This document shows, piece by piece, positions 50,846 through 59,100 of a stretch of 64,000 nt of DNA; the first letter of the stretch is position 1; every line of letters starts with the position of its first letter. The stretch comes from Enterocloster aldenensis (GTDB lineage Bacteria > Bacillota > Clostridia > Lachnospirales > Lachnospiraceae). The notes under the pieces were generated by a model. It saw only the letters and a list, made by a program, of their open reading frames with translations, searched no databases and had not been told where the DNA came from. The position numbers and the translations under genes were made by a program. The stretch is from NCBI RefSeq assembly GCF_003434055.1, contig NZ_QVEX01000008.1, positions 1 through 64,000 on the forward strand. The letters are read 5' to 3'.

Positions 50846-50889
50846 AATCCACGTTCTCCTTTGCTCTAACATTTCCTTCCGGGAAAGCT

Positions 50890-50916
50890 AAAAGTGCCCC
50901 GGCTGACGCCGGAGCA
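50890..50916 (-). terminator. Terminator of efp
   Basis: TGCCCCGGC and GCCGGAGCA form a stem with a 3-4 nt loop, followed on the minus strand by CTTTTAGC. It lies between the efp stop and argS. Confidence 0.6.
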
Positions 50917-50943
50917 ATCTTTAAGCTCTTTTCCTACAGACCA

Positions 50944-51501
50944 TTATACACGTGAAAGATACTCGCCGGTCCTGGTATCAATCTTAATCTTGTCGCCAAT
51001 CTCCACGAATAAAGGTACGTATACGGTTGCACCGGTTTCCACAGTTGCAGGCTTGCTGGCGCCCTGTGCCGTATCGCCCTTGAATCCTGGCTCTGTCTCG
51101 GTAATCTCTAACTCTACAAACAGGGGAGGCTCCACGGAAAATACATTGCCGTTGTAAGAGACAACCTTACATACCTCATTCTCCTTAACGAACTTCAGGG
51201 CGTCACCGATGATATCCTTGTTCAGTGCAACCTGGTCGTATGTCTCCTGGTTCATGAAGTTAAACAGCTCGCCGTCAGCGTAAAGGTACTGCATGTCAAC
51301 CCTGTCAATCCTTGCTGCCGGGAATTTTTCCGTTGGACGGAAGGTGCGCTCTACAACGCCTCCGTTGATTACATTTTTAAGTTTGGTACGCACGAAGGCA
51401 GCGCCCTTGCCTGGCTTAACATGCTGGAATTCCAATATCTGAACAACCTGTCCATCAATTTCCAGTGTAACACCATTTCTAAAATCACCTGCTGATATCA
51501 T
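50944..51501 (-). CDS. efp: Elongation factor P
   Basis: The 185-residue factor rescues ribosomes stalled at polyproline stretches. KOW-like domain I carries the modifiable lysine in [12 protein letters not shown]. Domain II contains [20 protein letters not shown], and domain III contains [23 protein letters not shown]. The length is normal. The L,D-transpeptidase at 881 has a PP-rich tail (QTPPx repeats) that would depend on this factor. Promoter TTGAAA-17-TAGAAT lies upstream. Confidence 0.97.
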   Translation of the reverse strand: MISAGDFRNGVTLEIDGQVVQILEFQHVKPGKGAAFVRTKLKNVINGGVVERTFRPTEKFPAARIDRVDMQYLYADGELFNFMNQETYDQVALNKDIIGDALKFVKENEVCKVVSYNGNVFSVEPPLFVELEITETEPGFKGDTAQGASKPATVETGATVYVPLFVEIGDKIKIDTRTGEYLSRV

Positions 51502-51569
51502 AAAGATATTCCTCCTTGAGTTCGTTCACGGCGCCAGACACAGCGCCCAATAAGTCTTTAATCTTTTAT

Positions 51570-51598
51570 ATTCTATACTATGTAGACATCATTTTCAA
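51570..51598 (-). promoter_or_regulatory. Promoter of efp
   Basis: On the minus strand TTGAAA (51593-51598) and TAGAAT (51570-51575) are 17 bp apart, 69 bp upstream of the efp start codon. Confidence 0.65.
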
Positions 51599-51638
51599 GG
51601 TTTTTTTTATTGGCAGTGTAAATTTCTCCAAAATTCTT

Positions 51639-53027
51639 CTATATCCCTGCCTTTTTATGGATTTCCTCTACAATTTCATCCACCTTCCGGCCATTTACAT
51701 CCACAACTATATGGGAGGCCTTCACATAAACCGGACGGCGGAAGGACAGAAGTTCCCGGATTCTTCCCTCCACATCCTCCGACTGAAGCATGGGGCGGTC
51801 AGACACATCCCCTCCAATCCGCTCCATCACTGTTTCCGGCGATACGTCCAGATAGACCACACAGCCCAGCTGTTTTAGGAGCGCCCGGTTTTCTTCCCTT
51901 AAGGGAAGTCCGCCCCCAACGGATATGATGGCATGGTCCGTATGGGCCAGAAGCTGGTTTAAGACCCCTGTCTCAAGCTTTCGGAACGCATCCTCCCCCT
52001 GGGCGGCGAATATGTCCGCAATGGCCATGCCTGCTGCCTCTTCAATCCTCTGGTCCGTGTCAATGATGGGAAGCCCGTACTGTCTGGCATAGGCCTGCCC
52101 CACGCTGGTTTTTCCCGCTCCCATGAAACCAATGAGGATCAGGTTGCGTTTGGACCTGGCCCCGGCCAGCTGTTCCTCAATCAGCCGCCTTGCCATACAT
52201 ATGGTTTCATCGTCCACCTGCACCTGGGGATTCCACAGTTCATATGCAATGATTCCCTGGTACAGCAGCATATCCAGGCCATTTACCGACCTGCCGCCAG
52301 CTTCCTCCACCAGTTCCATGAACCTGGTCCTGGCAGGTGTATATACAATGTCCACACCGGTGTGGATCAGTTCGTAAAAACGCGGGTCCCCTATCACCGC
52401 CTGGTCCCCATTTGGATACATGCCCACGCTGGTGGACTGTACCGCCAGATAACCGGACCTTACCTGGGGCAGGCCGCCATACCCGTCAAGAGGCAGGGCC
52501 GAGGCTATGGCGCGGCCCATCAGCCCGTTGATGTAACCTGCCAGTCCCGCGGCCTTTTCCTGGTTCCGGTTCAGTATGTAGATGGATTTGGCGCCTCCCT
52601 TTGCCAGCACATAAGCAGCTGCCTTGGCAGCGCCTCCCGCACCGATAAGGATACAGTTTTCATTGCATATCCCGATTCCCGCCGTATCCAGGGCGCGTTT
52701 TAAACCTGCCCCATCCGTATTATAACCCTTATACCCATCCTGCACCCGCACCAGGGTATTGACAGCGCCGATTGCCCGGGCATCTTCATCCATATCCGCC
52801 AGGTACTCCATTACCCGCTGTTTATGCGGAACCGTCACGTTCAGTCCCAGGATATTCAGGGCAAATGCGCCTCTGACCGCATCACCTACCTTGTCATTCT
52901 CAACCTTAAACGGCACATACGCCAGGTTCACACCTGTGCGCTCAGCATAAAAATTCTGCATCAATGGGGACATGGAATGCTCCACCGGGTTTGCTATCAG
53001 CCCGCATACTCTTGTCTTTCCGTCCAT
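51639..53027 (-). CDS. aroEK: Fused shikimate dehydrogenase - shikimate kinase
   Basis: The 462-residue protein joins two steps of aromatic amino acid synthesis. Residues 1-285 are AroE: VEHSMSPLMQNF (substrate site), NVTVPHKQRV with the catalytic Lys, NTDGAGLKRAL, and the NADPH loop LIGAGGAAKAAAYVLA. Residues 290-462 are AroK: Walker A IGFMGAGKTSVG, DTDQRIEEAAGM (Mg2+ and shikimate), SVGGGLPLREENR and DVSPETVMERI, then DRPMLQ. Fusion lets shikimate pass directly to the kinase. It is unusual; most Firmicutes encode separate enzymes. Confidence 0.95.
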   Translation of the reverse strand: MDGKTRVCGLIANPVEHSMSPLMQNFYAERTGVNLAYVPFKVENDKVGDAVRGAFALNILGLNVTVPHKQRVMEYLADMDEDARAIGAVNTLVRVQDGYKGYNTDGAGLKRALDTAGIGICNENCILIGAGGAAKAAAYVLAKGGAKSIYILNRNQEKAAGLAGYINGLMGRAIASALPLDGYGGLPQVRSGYLAVQSTSVGMYPNGDQAVIGDPRFYELIHTGVDIVYTPARTRFMELVEEAGGRSVNGLDMLLYQGIIAYELWNPQVQVDDETICMARRLIEEQLAGARSKRNLILIGFMGAGKTSVGQAYARQYGLPIIDTDQRIEEAAGMAIADIFAAQGEDAFRKLETGVLNQLLAHTDHAIISVGGGLPLREENRALLKQLGCVVYLDVSPETVMERIGGDVSDRPMLQSEDVEGRIRELLSFRRPVYVKASHIVVDVNGRKVDEIVEEIHKKAGI

Positions 53028-53145
53028 TTTCCGTCTCGCTCCCTGCTGTTCATTCTATAATATATCACGTTCCGTGGTGTGTTTGATAATCCATTCCCGC
53101 CATACGTACGCCCTGATACGCCGTCCTGCCTCACACCGCCCTGCC

Positions 53146-53652
53146 TCACGCCTTCCTGCGGCGGTGCCTTTCGTAAAAATACAGCACCGGCTTTTCCAGG
53201 TACCGTTTCAGGACAATCTGTATCTCCTCTTTTGGATTGATGGGTTTGACTAAAATGCTCAGGATACCGGCCCTGTTGGCCCCATACACATCCGTAAACA
53301 GCTGGTCACCCACAAAAAGTGTGCTCCCCCTGTCCGTGCCCATGCGCTCCATGGCCTTCCCATAACCGGCTGTTCCTGGTTTCCCGGCCTTATAGATGTA
53401 GGCAGAACCCACATCTTCCGCAAAGGCCTTAACCCTTGGTTCCTTATTATTGGACAGAAGGCAGGTTTCCATCCCCATCTCATGAAGATGCCTGAACAGT
53501 TCCCTGGCCTGGTCATCTGCCGGCGCATCATGGGGGACCAGGGTATTGTCAACGTCAAATATGACGCCCCTGATTCCCTGGGCATGGTAGTGGTCATATG
53601 GAATCACATAGGCAGAAACCTCATACCGCTGTGGATAAAACATTTCCAGCAT
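53146..53652 (-). CDS. yqeG: YqeG family HAD IIIA-type phosphatase
   Basis: The 168-residue HAD protein has DVDNTLVPHDAP (motif I), LLSNNKEPRVKAF (motif II), KAGKPGTAGYGKAM (motif III Lys) and VGDQLFTDVYGANRAG (motif IV acidic). The Bacillus orthologue YqeG lies next to aroE and yqeH, and the link to shikimate genes is conserved here. The physiological substrate is not known; HAD IIIA members include phosphatidylglycerophosphatase-like enzymes. Confidence 0.9.
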   Translation of the reverse strand: MLEMFYPQRYEVSAYVIPYDHYHAQGIRGVIFDVDNTLVPHDAPADDQARELFRHLHEMGMETCLLSNNKEPRVKAFAEDVGSAYIYKAGKPGTAGYGKAMERMGTDRGSTLFVGDQLFTDVYGANRAGILSILVKPINPKEEIQIVLKRYLEKPVLYFYERHRRRKA

Positions 53653-53675
53653 AATCCGCGTTAATCCTTCCTTGT

Positions 53676-54128
53676 CTACTTTTTAAGCAGTTTTCCAATC
53701 TCATCTATAAATGTGTTCACATCCTTGAACTCCCTGTATACGGAAGCAAAACGCACATATGCCACTTCATCCAGCATCTTAAGCTTCTCCATGACCAGCT
53801 CGCCGATGACAGAAGTAGGTACTTCCTTTTCCTCCATATTAAATATCTGGTTCTCAATCTCGTCAATCACCGTGTTGATCTGCTGGGTGGACACAGGACG
53901 CTTATGGCAGGAATGGATAATCCCGGCTTCAATCTTGGAGCGGTCATAGGTCTCCCTGGATTCATCCTTCTTTATCACCATCAGGGGCATGGTCTCCAAT
54001 TTTTCATAGGTGGTAAAACGCTTGCCGCAGCTCTCACACTGGCGGCGCCTGCGGATGGAACTGTTGTCATCGGCAGGCCTTGAATCGATAACCTTTGTAT
54101 CTGATTCGTTGCAATAAGGGCATTTCAT
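53676..54128 (-). CDS. nrdR: NrdR ribonucleotide reductase regulator
   Basis: The 150-residue repressor has an N-terminal zinc ribbon (CPYCNESDTKVIDSRP, then QCESCGKRFTTYEKLE) and an ATP-cone domain (from about residue 45: MVIKKDESRETYDRSKIEAG). It senses ATP/dATP and controls nrd genes. No NrdR box is seen in this window, so its targets are elsewhere. It is likely cotranscribed with yqeG (23-bp gap). Confidence 0.96.
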   Translation of the reverse strand: MKCPYCNESDTKVIDSRPADDNSSIRRRRQCESCGKRFTTYEKLETMPLMVIKKDESRETYDRSKIEAGIIHSCHKRPVSTQQINTVIDEIENQIFNMEEKEVPTSVIGELVMEKLKMLDEVAYVRFASVYREFKDVNTFIDEIGKLLKK

Positions 54129-54175
54129 CTCTTCAATACTTCCTTTCCTCTATTCACGGCTTTCGTGCTGCATTT

Positions 54176-54204
54176 ATTTTAACCGAATCATCTATGAATC
54201 GCAA
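54176..54204 (-). promoter_or_regulatory. Promoter of nrdR
   Basis: On the minus strand TTGCGA (54199-54204) and TAAAAT (54176-54181) are 17 bp apart, 48 bp upstream of the nrdR start codon. Confidence 0.55.
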
Positions 54205-54232
54205 GGACTTTGTATTTATTTTCATATCCGTA

Positions 54233-54261
54233 TGGACGAATCCTCCTCCCCGTTTTATAAT
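54233..54261 (+). promoter_or_regulatory. Promoter of aroD
   Basis: TGGACG (54233-54238) and TATAAT (54256-54261) are 17 bp apart, 36 bp upstream of the aroD start codon. Confidence 0.6.
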
Positions 54262-54297
54262 AAGACCCATAGCAGAACAAAGAAAGGCTGGTTCCAT

Positions 54298-55056
54298 ATG
54301 AATATTGTGAAGATAAAAGATGTAATACTGGGGGAAGGGATTCCCAAGATATGCGCGCCTCTGGTGGAATCCGGCTTTGATTCCCTTATACGGGAAGCCG
54401 GACGTTTTACCACGCTTCCGGTGGATGTGGCTGAGTGGAGGGCTGACTGGTATACGGGCATACTGGACCCCGGCACCCTGGACATGGTGATGCCTGTCCT
54501 GGCCCGGACCCTGGGCAGGATCCCACTGCTCTTTACCTTCCGGACCCAAGGGGAGGGCGGGAACCTTCCTGCATCCGCGGCTGATTACCGGACCCTTCTT
54601 GAACGGGCCATCTGTTCCGGCTCAGCCGACCTGGTGGACATCGAGCTGTTCTCCGATGACCATACGGTCCGGGACCTGATTAAACTGGCCCATGCAAACA
54701 ACGTGGGCGTCATCCTCTCCAACCATGACTTTACCGCAACGCCCGATGAAAAGGAGCTGTTAAAGCGCCTGGAACGCATGGACTTCCTGGGCGCTGATAT
54801 TGCCAAGATTGCCGTGATGCCACAATCGGCCGGCGACGTCCTGACCCTTTTGTCAGCCACGGAAAAAGCATCCCGCACCCTTTCCTGCCAGGTCATTTCC
54901 ATGTCCATGAAAGGCACCGGGCTTATCAGCCGTTTAAGCGGGGAGGTCTTTGGCTCCTGCCTGACCTTTGGATCTGCGGGCGGGGCCTCGGCGCCCGGAC
55001 AGATTGATGTGGGGGAACTGCGCGGGATTCTGGAAACCATCCACAGGAACCTGTAA
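54298..55056 (+). CDS. aroD: Type I 3-dehydroquinate dehydratase
   Basis: From the ATG at 54298 the protein has 252 residues, the normal size for type I AroD, which makes 3-dehydroshikimate. Catalytic residues are the Schiff-base Lys in ADIAKIAVMP and the His in ILSNHDFTATP. Substrate contacts lie in EWRADWYTG and TFRTQGEGGN. It is transcribed toward the phage-derived DNA and away from nrdR. It is the last recognisable chromosomal gene before the prophage region. Confidence 0.93.
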   Translation: MNIVKIKDVILGEGIPKICAPLVESGFDSLIREAGRFTTLPVDVAEWRADWYTGILDPGTLDMVMPVLARTLGRIPLLFTFRTQGEGGNLPASAADYRTLLERAICSGSADLVDIELFSDDHTVRDLIKLAHANNVGVILSNHDFTATPDEKELLKRLERMDFLGADIAKIAVMPQSAGDVLTLLSATEKASRTLSCQVISMSMKGTGLISRLSGEVFGSCLTFGSAGGASAPGQIDVGELRGILETIHRNL

Positions 55057-55249
55057 CCCGGCCCAGCCGTGTCCTCCATGAATATTTCCTATGGCGCTTC
55101 CTATATGGAAGATACGGCTGCATGGACTGCCGGGTTCACATTTTTTTCACAAAAGTGTGAAGTCCTTTAAATACAGTGTATTTTTACTGTTTGTTACCCA
55201 TTATGATACCAGTTTAAATAATTTACACAATTCCAACCTTTCCTTATGT

Positions 55250-55261
55250 AAATAGCAATTT
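55250..55261 (+). repeat. Left copy of a 12-bp inverted repeat bounding the tail-fibre modules
   Basis: AAATAGCAATTT here and its reverse complement at 56106-56117 mark both ends of the module pair. It is read in the same codon phase (xxA AAT AGC AAT TTx, giving Asn-Ser-Asn) at the start of each module. The word itself is nearly palindromic. Confidence 0.7.
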
Positions 55262-55583
55262 AGAGTCCAAGGCCAATGCTGATACAGTGTCTGGATTATC
55301 CGCAGACCTGAACAATGTAAAGGAATCCCTGAATCCACTCAAAACAAGCCTTGTGGGAGACATTAACAATAATACCGCGGGAGTTGTCAACATAGTTGCG
55401 TGGGATTCCAATACGGCCAGCACCCCCAAGTCCACAGGAAACACTGCGTACGGCAATGGATTCTGCCTTACGTACAGCCTTGGTGATCAGTGGCTATGCC
55501 AATTGGCAATGGCGGTTGGCGACCCTAACCTATATACCAGATATAGGCGTGAGGGCGTTTGGAGTGGCTGGACAACGAAATGA
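55251..55583 (+). CDS. Tail-fibre C-terminal module, no start codon (110 residues)
   Basis: The frame is open from the stop codon at 55215 and from the Asn-Ser-Asn seam runs to the TGA at 55581-55583. It has no ATG or ribosome site in the open part; a GTG at 55287 is unsupported. The sequence ESKANADTVSGLSADLNNVK begins like a tail-fibre coil, and the end has CLTYSLGDQWLCQLAMAV and RREGVWSGWTTK. This suits phage tail-fibre knob (pyocin-knob-like) ends that bind the host surface. It can be expressed only if joined to an upstream constant region. Confidence 0.6.
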   Translation, partial: NSNLESKANADTVSGLSADLNNVKESLNPLKTSLVGDINNNTAGVVNIVAWDSNTASTPKSTGNTAYGNGFCLTYSLGDQWLCQLAMAVGDPNLYTRYRREGVWSGWTTK

Positions 55584-55588
55584 TTATT

Positions 55589-56116
55589 TTACGTGTTACT
55601 AATAATGGCACACCAATATACAGTTAACGCTGTCATGCTTGAAGGTAGTGTTATATCAATTATAAACGATGTTGCTGCTATTGATCGTACCCTGACTTGT
55701 GCGGCTGTGTTACTTGTCACAGGTTGTACTAAAACAATGGGAGCCTTCGAAAAAGATTTTCCAAAAGTTATAGTTTTCTGGGTCACACCTCCAGCCGTTA
55801 GCCCTGTATATGACACGGCACCAGAGGCTAAATCCGCGTTTGTGATAACCCTTCGCCAATCAGACCATCCAGGGTATACTGTATCATTGCCATAATACCA
55901 ACTACGGATATATGATGTTGTGTGTTTGTTGGTTATGATGTCAAGTTGCTGAAAGCAGAAGTCACTACCATTATTAACAACGCGCAAAAATGACCCATTA
56001 ATGTCTGATACTGGAAAGGTACCAGTAGTGCCAAGCGAAGGAAACAATTGAACTATACAATTTTTAAACAGATTATCTATATTATCTGTATATCTGTTTG
56101 CTCCAAAATTGCTATT
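55589..56116 (-). CDS. Tail-fibre C-terminal module, no start codon (175 residues)
   Basis: The frame opens immediately after a TGA at 56117-56119, again with Asn-Ser-Asn, and runs to the TAA at 55589. A TTG at 56047 gives a shorter 152-residue product but lacks a ribosome site. The sequence holds LFPSLGTTGTFPVSDINGSF, SYIRSWYYGNDTVYPGW (a W-x-x-W/pyocin-knob-like region) and a final ALTVYWCAIISNT sandwich end. It faces the plus-strand module tail to tail with stops 5 bp apart. It probably encodes an alternative receptor-binding tip. Confidence 0.65.
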   Translation of the reverse strand, partial: NSNFGANRYTDNIDNLFKNCIVQLFPSLGTTGTFPVSDINGSFLRVVNNGSDFCFQQLDIITNKHTTSYIRSWYYGNDTVYPGWSDWRRVITNADLASGAVSYTGLTAGGVTQKTITFGKSFSKAPIVLVQPVTSNTAAQVRVRSIAATSFIIDITLPSSMTALTVYWCAIISNT

Positions 56117-56117
56117 T
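56106..56117 (-). repeat. Right copy of the 12-bp inverted repeat
   Basis: This is the exact reverse complement of the repeat at 55250-55261. The two copies are 868 bp apart end to end. Beyond the 12 bp the flanks do not match, as expected for a recombination seam. Confidence 0.7.
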
Positions 56118-56129
56118 CAATCGATAAAT

Positions 56130-56147
56130 GGCAGCATTTCTGCTGCC
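56130..56147 (-). terminator. Hairpin after the giant polyvalent gene
   Basis: GGCAGCA-GAAA-TGCTGCC lies 9 bp past the stop codon of the large gene. The 7-bp stem with GAAA loop is stable, but the T tract is poor. It could also hinder read-through into the tail-fibre module. Confidence 0.55.
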
Positions 56148-56156
56148 ATCATCACA

Positions 56157-59100
56157 CTAAGCCTTTTTCGCATCCTTAATCCAATTCCCCCAGTCTTCAC
56201 TGTTATATAAGGCTTTTCCATTCACCTTCAAAAATTTCAGTTTGTTCTGTATGGCCTCATAGGATGCTCTATCCCTTTTCTTATATGCCTCTATCCATTC
56301 AGACTTATATTTTCTTGTGATAACAGATTTAAGTGTTCCTATTACATCCTTTTCCTTCTTTCCGGATTTAACTTTACTATCAACAATAGACCTTGATATC
56401 CTGTTAAATGTATCTAAGGATTTTGCAGTGTTATCAAACATCTCTATTGCATTTATTATATCTCCTGTGCCATATATACTCCACTCGCCCTCTTCTTCTG
56501 GTTTTCCGGTTAAAATCTCTCCATATAGTTCGTCCGGTTCCAAAGCAGCCTCTGCCTCCCAGTCAATATCATCACCAGTACTAAGCTGTGTCATCCTGGA
56601 CTCTATGGCGGAGCCGATTAACTTCCCAGCATATCCTTCTACCATTAATTCATCTATAGCAGATTCATAGGTATCCAAATCCATTTCCATCTTAGCCTGG
56701 GCGGCTGCATCAATCCTTGGGTCTACATGGTCTTTCGATATAAGTTCTCCCTTTATGAGGGATTTAATCTTACTGCTGATTGTATCATTGTCAATCTCGG
56801 CTGCATTAAGGTCATCCTTGATTCTCTGCTGCAACTCTATATCGTTGTTCCTATGGGCTTCTATCATCATACCTACATATAGATTAAGGTTTTGTTTACT
56901 TCCTATATCATACTTCTGTTTCAGCCATTTGTAATCACTTGTTTCGCTTCCAAACGCATTTATAGCGGTATCCGCAATCGCCCCAGCATCCCTTACTATG
57001 CTATTTACCGGAACCCCTAATGTCTTACTCGCCATCCTGGTTGTGTAAATGACGACTTCCTGCGGGGTATATTTGCTACTACCATCCTGTAATTGCTGTA
57101 TTCGCTTCCATGCATATCCCAAGTCATTAAATCCTGATAAATCTGCTCTGATAGGCGAATATCCTCCAATCATTGCGGACATGGCATCCTTACCCCAGGG
57201 AATGTTATTTATGAGATTGTATGAATCTAACATATTGCTTCGAAAACTTTCCCAATACTTGTCTACAAAGTCTTTGTCTCTATCATCATCCCTCCATGCA
57301 TCTACAACAGAAGCAGCAAGTGCAGTACATGCTCCGGTCAGGAGGAATACCGCCCCCGCTCTTACTGCACGCTTTTTTGCCCCTGGGACTCCCATCCTTA
57401 CATCAGCAGCCGCCCTATACAGCATATCATAAGTCTTTAATGGCTCAGCCATGAAATTTGTAGCCAGTCTATCCAATGCATGTCTACTTCTCATAATCTG
57501 TGTCCGGTGAAGCACTGAGTCAACAACCTGGGTCTTATCAACAATCTCACTGAATCTCCTTCCTACTTCTTGATAAAACGCCTCTGTCCCTTCCTTCAAT
57601 TCCGGGTGCATATCCATACATTCATACTCGCAGGCCCTCCACAGCCTATTCCATGCAAGCTTGTCCCCAGCCTCTGCCAATATCATTGTCTTATTAACAA
57701 ACCTCTGTTTACTGCTATCAGTGTTAAACATTATATCCTTCATTTGCCTGCTGGTATCCATACGATAAAAACCCCAGTCTTTCCATTGGGCAATTGGGGC
57801 ATACTTGCATATAAGTTCCCATTGTCCTTTTCTGGTCATAGTCATGGCACCTTTTGAAAGGTATTTCGGTGATATCTCCATTGCTGCCCTTACATATGCA
57901 GTAGGCTGCTGAATGGCAACCCTAAGGTTACCGGCAACTGATGCTGCTTTCATGTTTGAGAGCAGCTTATCACCTATGCTTTTTTCTGAGTTGATGGTGC
58001 CATTAATATCCTCTACCAGCTTGTCAATATATTCCTGCCCTTTCTTTCCAAATGTGCGCTCAATTTCCTGCTTTATGCTTATCCCCCCTGCATCATTACG
58101 CATATCCTTATAATTAAATACTTTGTTCAGGTCTGATAAGGGTATTACATAGGCGTTATATGTACTCATATGGTCCACTTGCCTTGAATATACGTCAAAT
58201 ATGTCTTCAATAATGATAGGGTTATGAGCACCCTGGGTTGTGTTTTTGGTGATTCCCATATTCTTGATTGTGGATTTCCTATCATTCATCCTCCCCTGCC
58301 TCGTCTCGATATAATTCTTATCAGTTACGATTGGGAAGTAATTTCCGGCAGTGAATTTCTGATATCCGTACATCTCCATTGTGACTTCGTTTCCCCATTC
58401 GGCACATTCATTTCCCATAAACCTTTGTAATCCATCAGCTAATGCTTTCTGCTCTGGGGTCAATGTATTGATGATTGATTCTACATCCACCTCGCTTACC
58501 CTGACAGGACTAAAATTTTTATCAATTTTTGCAGGAATAAGCTTCCCCTTCTCAAACCGGGTATTGCTTAATCTCGGGGCATGTTTGATTCCACCATTTC
58601 TGTCATATATATGCCCTTTCGCCTGGTTACGTTTATTCAGTTCATATAATGACATGATTTCTGATACCGTTAACTCAATTGTCCCTCCTGAAGTCTGAAA
58701 ACTTCTTGCTTTCGCATTTTGTCCAGTCCATTCACGCAATTCCTTGTATGTGATTCTGTTTTCCTTGAGGAGTCTATCCACATTGTCCTCTGCAATTTTT
58801 AATTTCAAGGTTTTACGGTTCAATCCATCCCGGAGTGAATCATAAGTCGATTTTACATTCTCTCCCATCATCCCAAACATTGTCTGGGGATCCAGCATAT
58901 TATAATTAAGTAAGTTGTCTGCTCCTCCAATGAGATGTACATACTCTTCCCGATTTTTTCTCATCTTTAAATCATTAAATATGCCCTCTGCAAGGATACT
59001 TACCTCTCCTGATTTCTTGTTGCCTTTTAGACTGTTGGATTCTATTATGGCCTTTTTCATGGACAGGACAACTTTCTTCAGGTCCTCCATGTTGTATGCG

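Noticed and set aside
55146..55161. TTCACA-AAAG-TGTGAA as terminator of aroD
   Set aside because: The T run precedes the stem on the plus strand instead of following it.
56117..56152. Short minus-strand frame MMAAEMLPFID before the tail-fibre module
   Set aside because: It is 11 codons long, consists largely of the GGCAGCA/TGCTGCC hairpin, and ends in TGA before the module.
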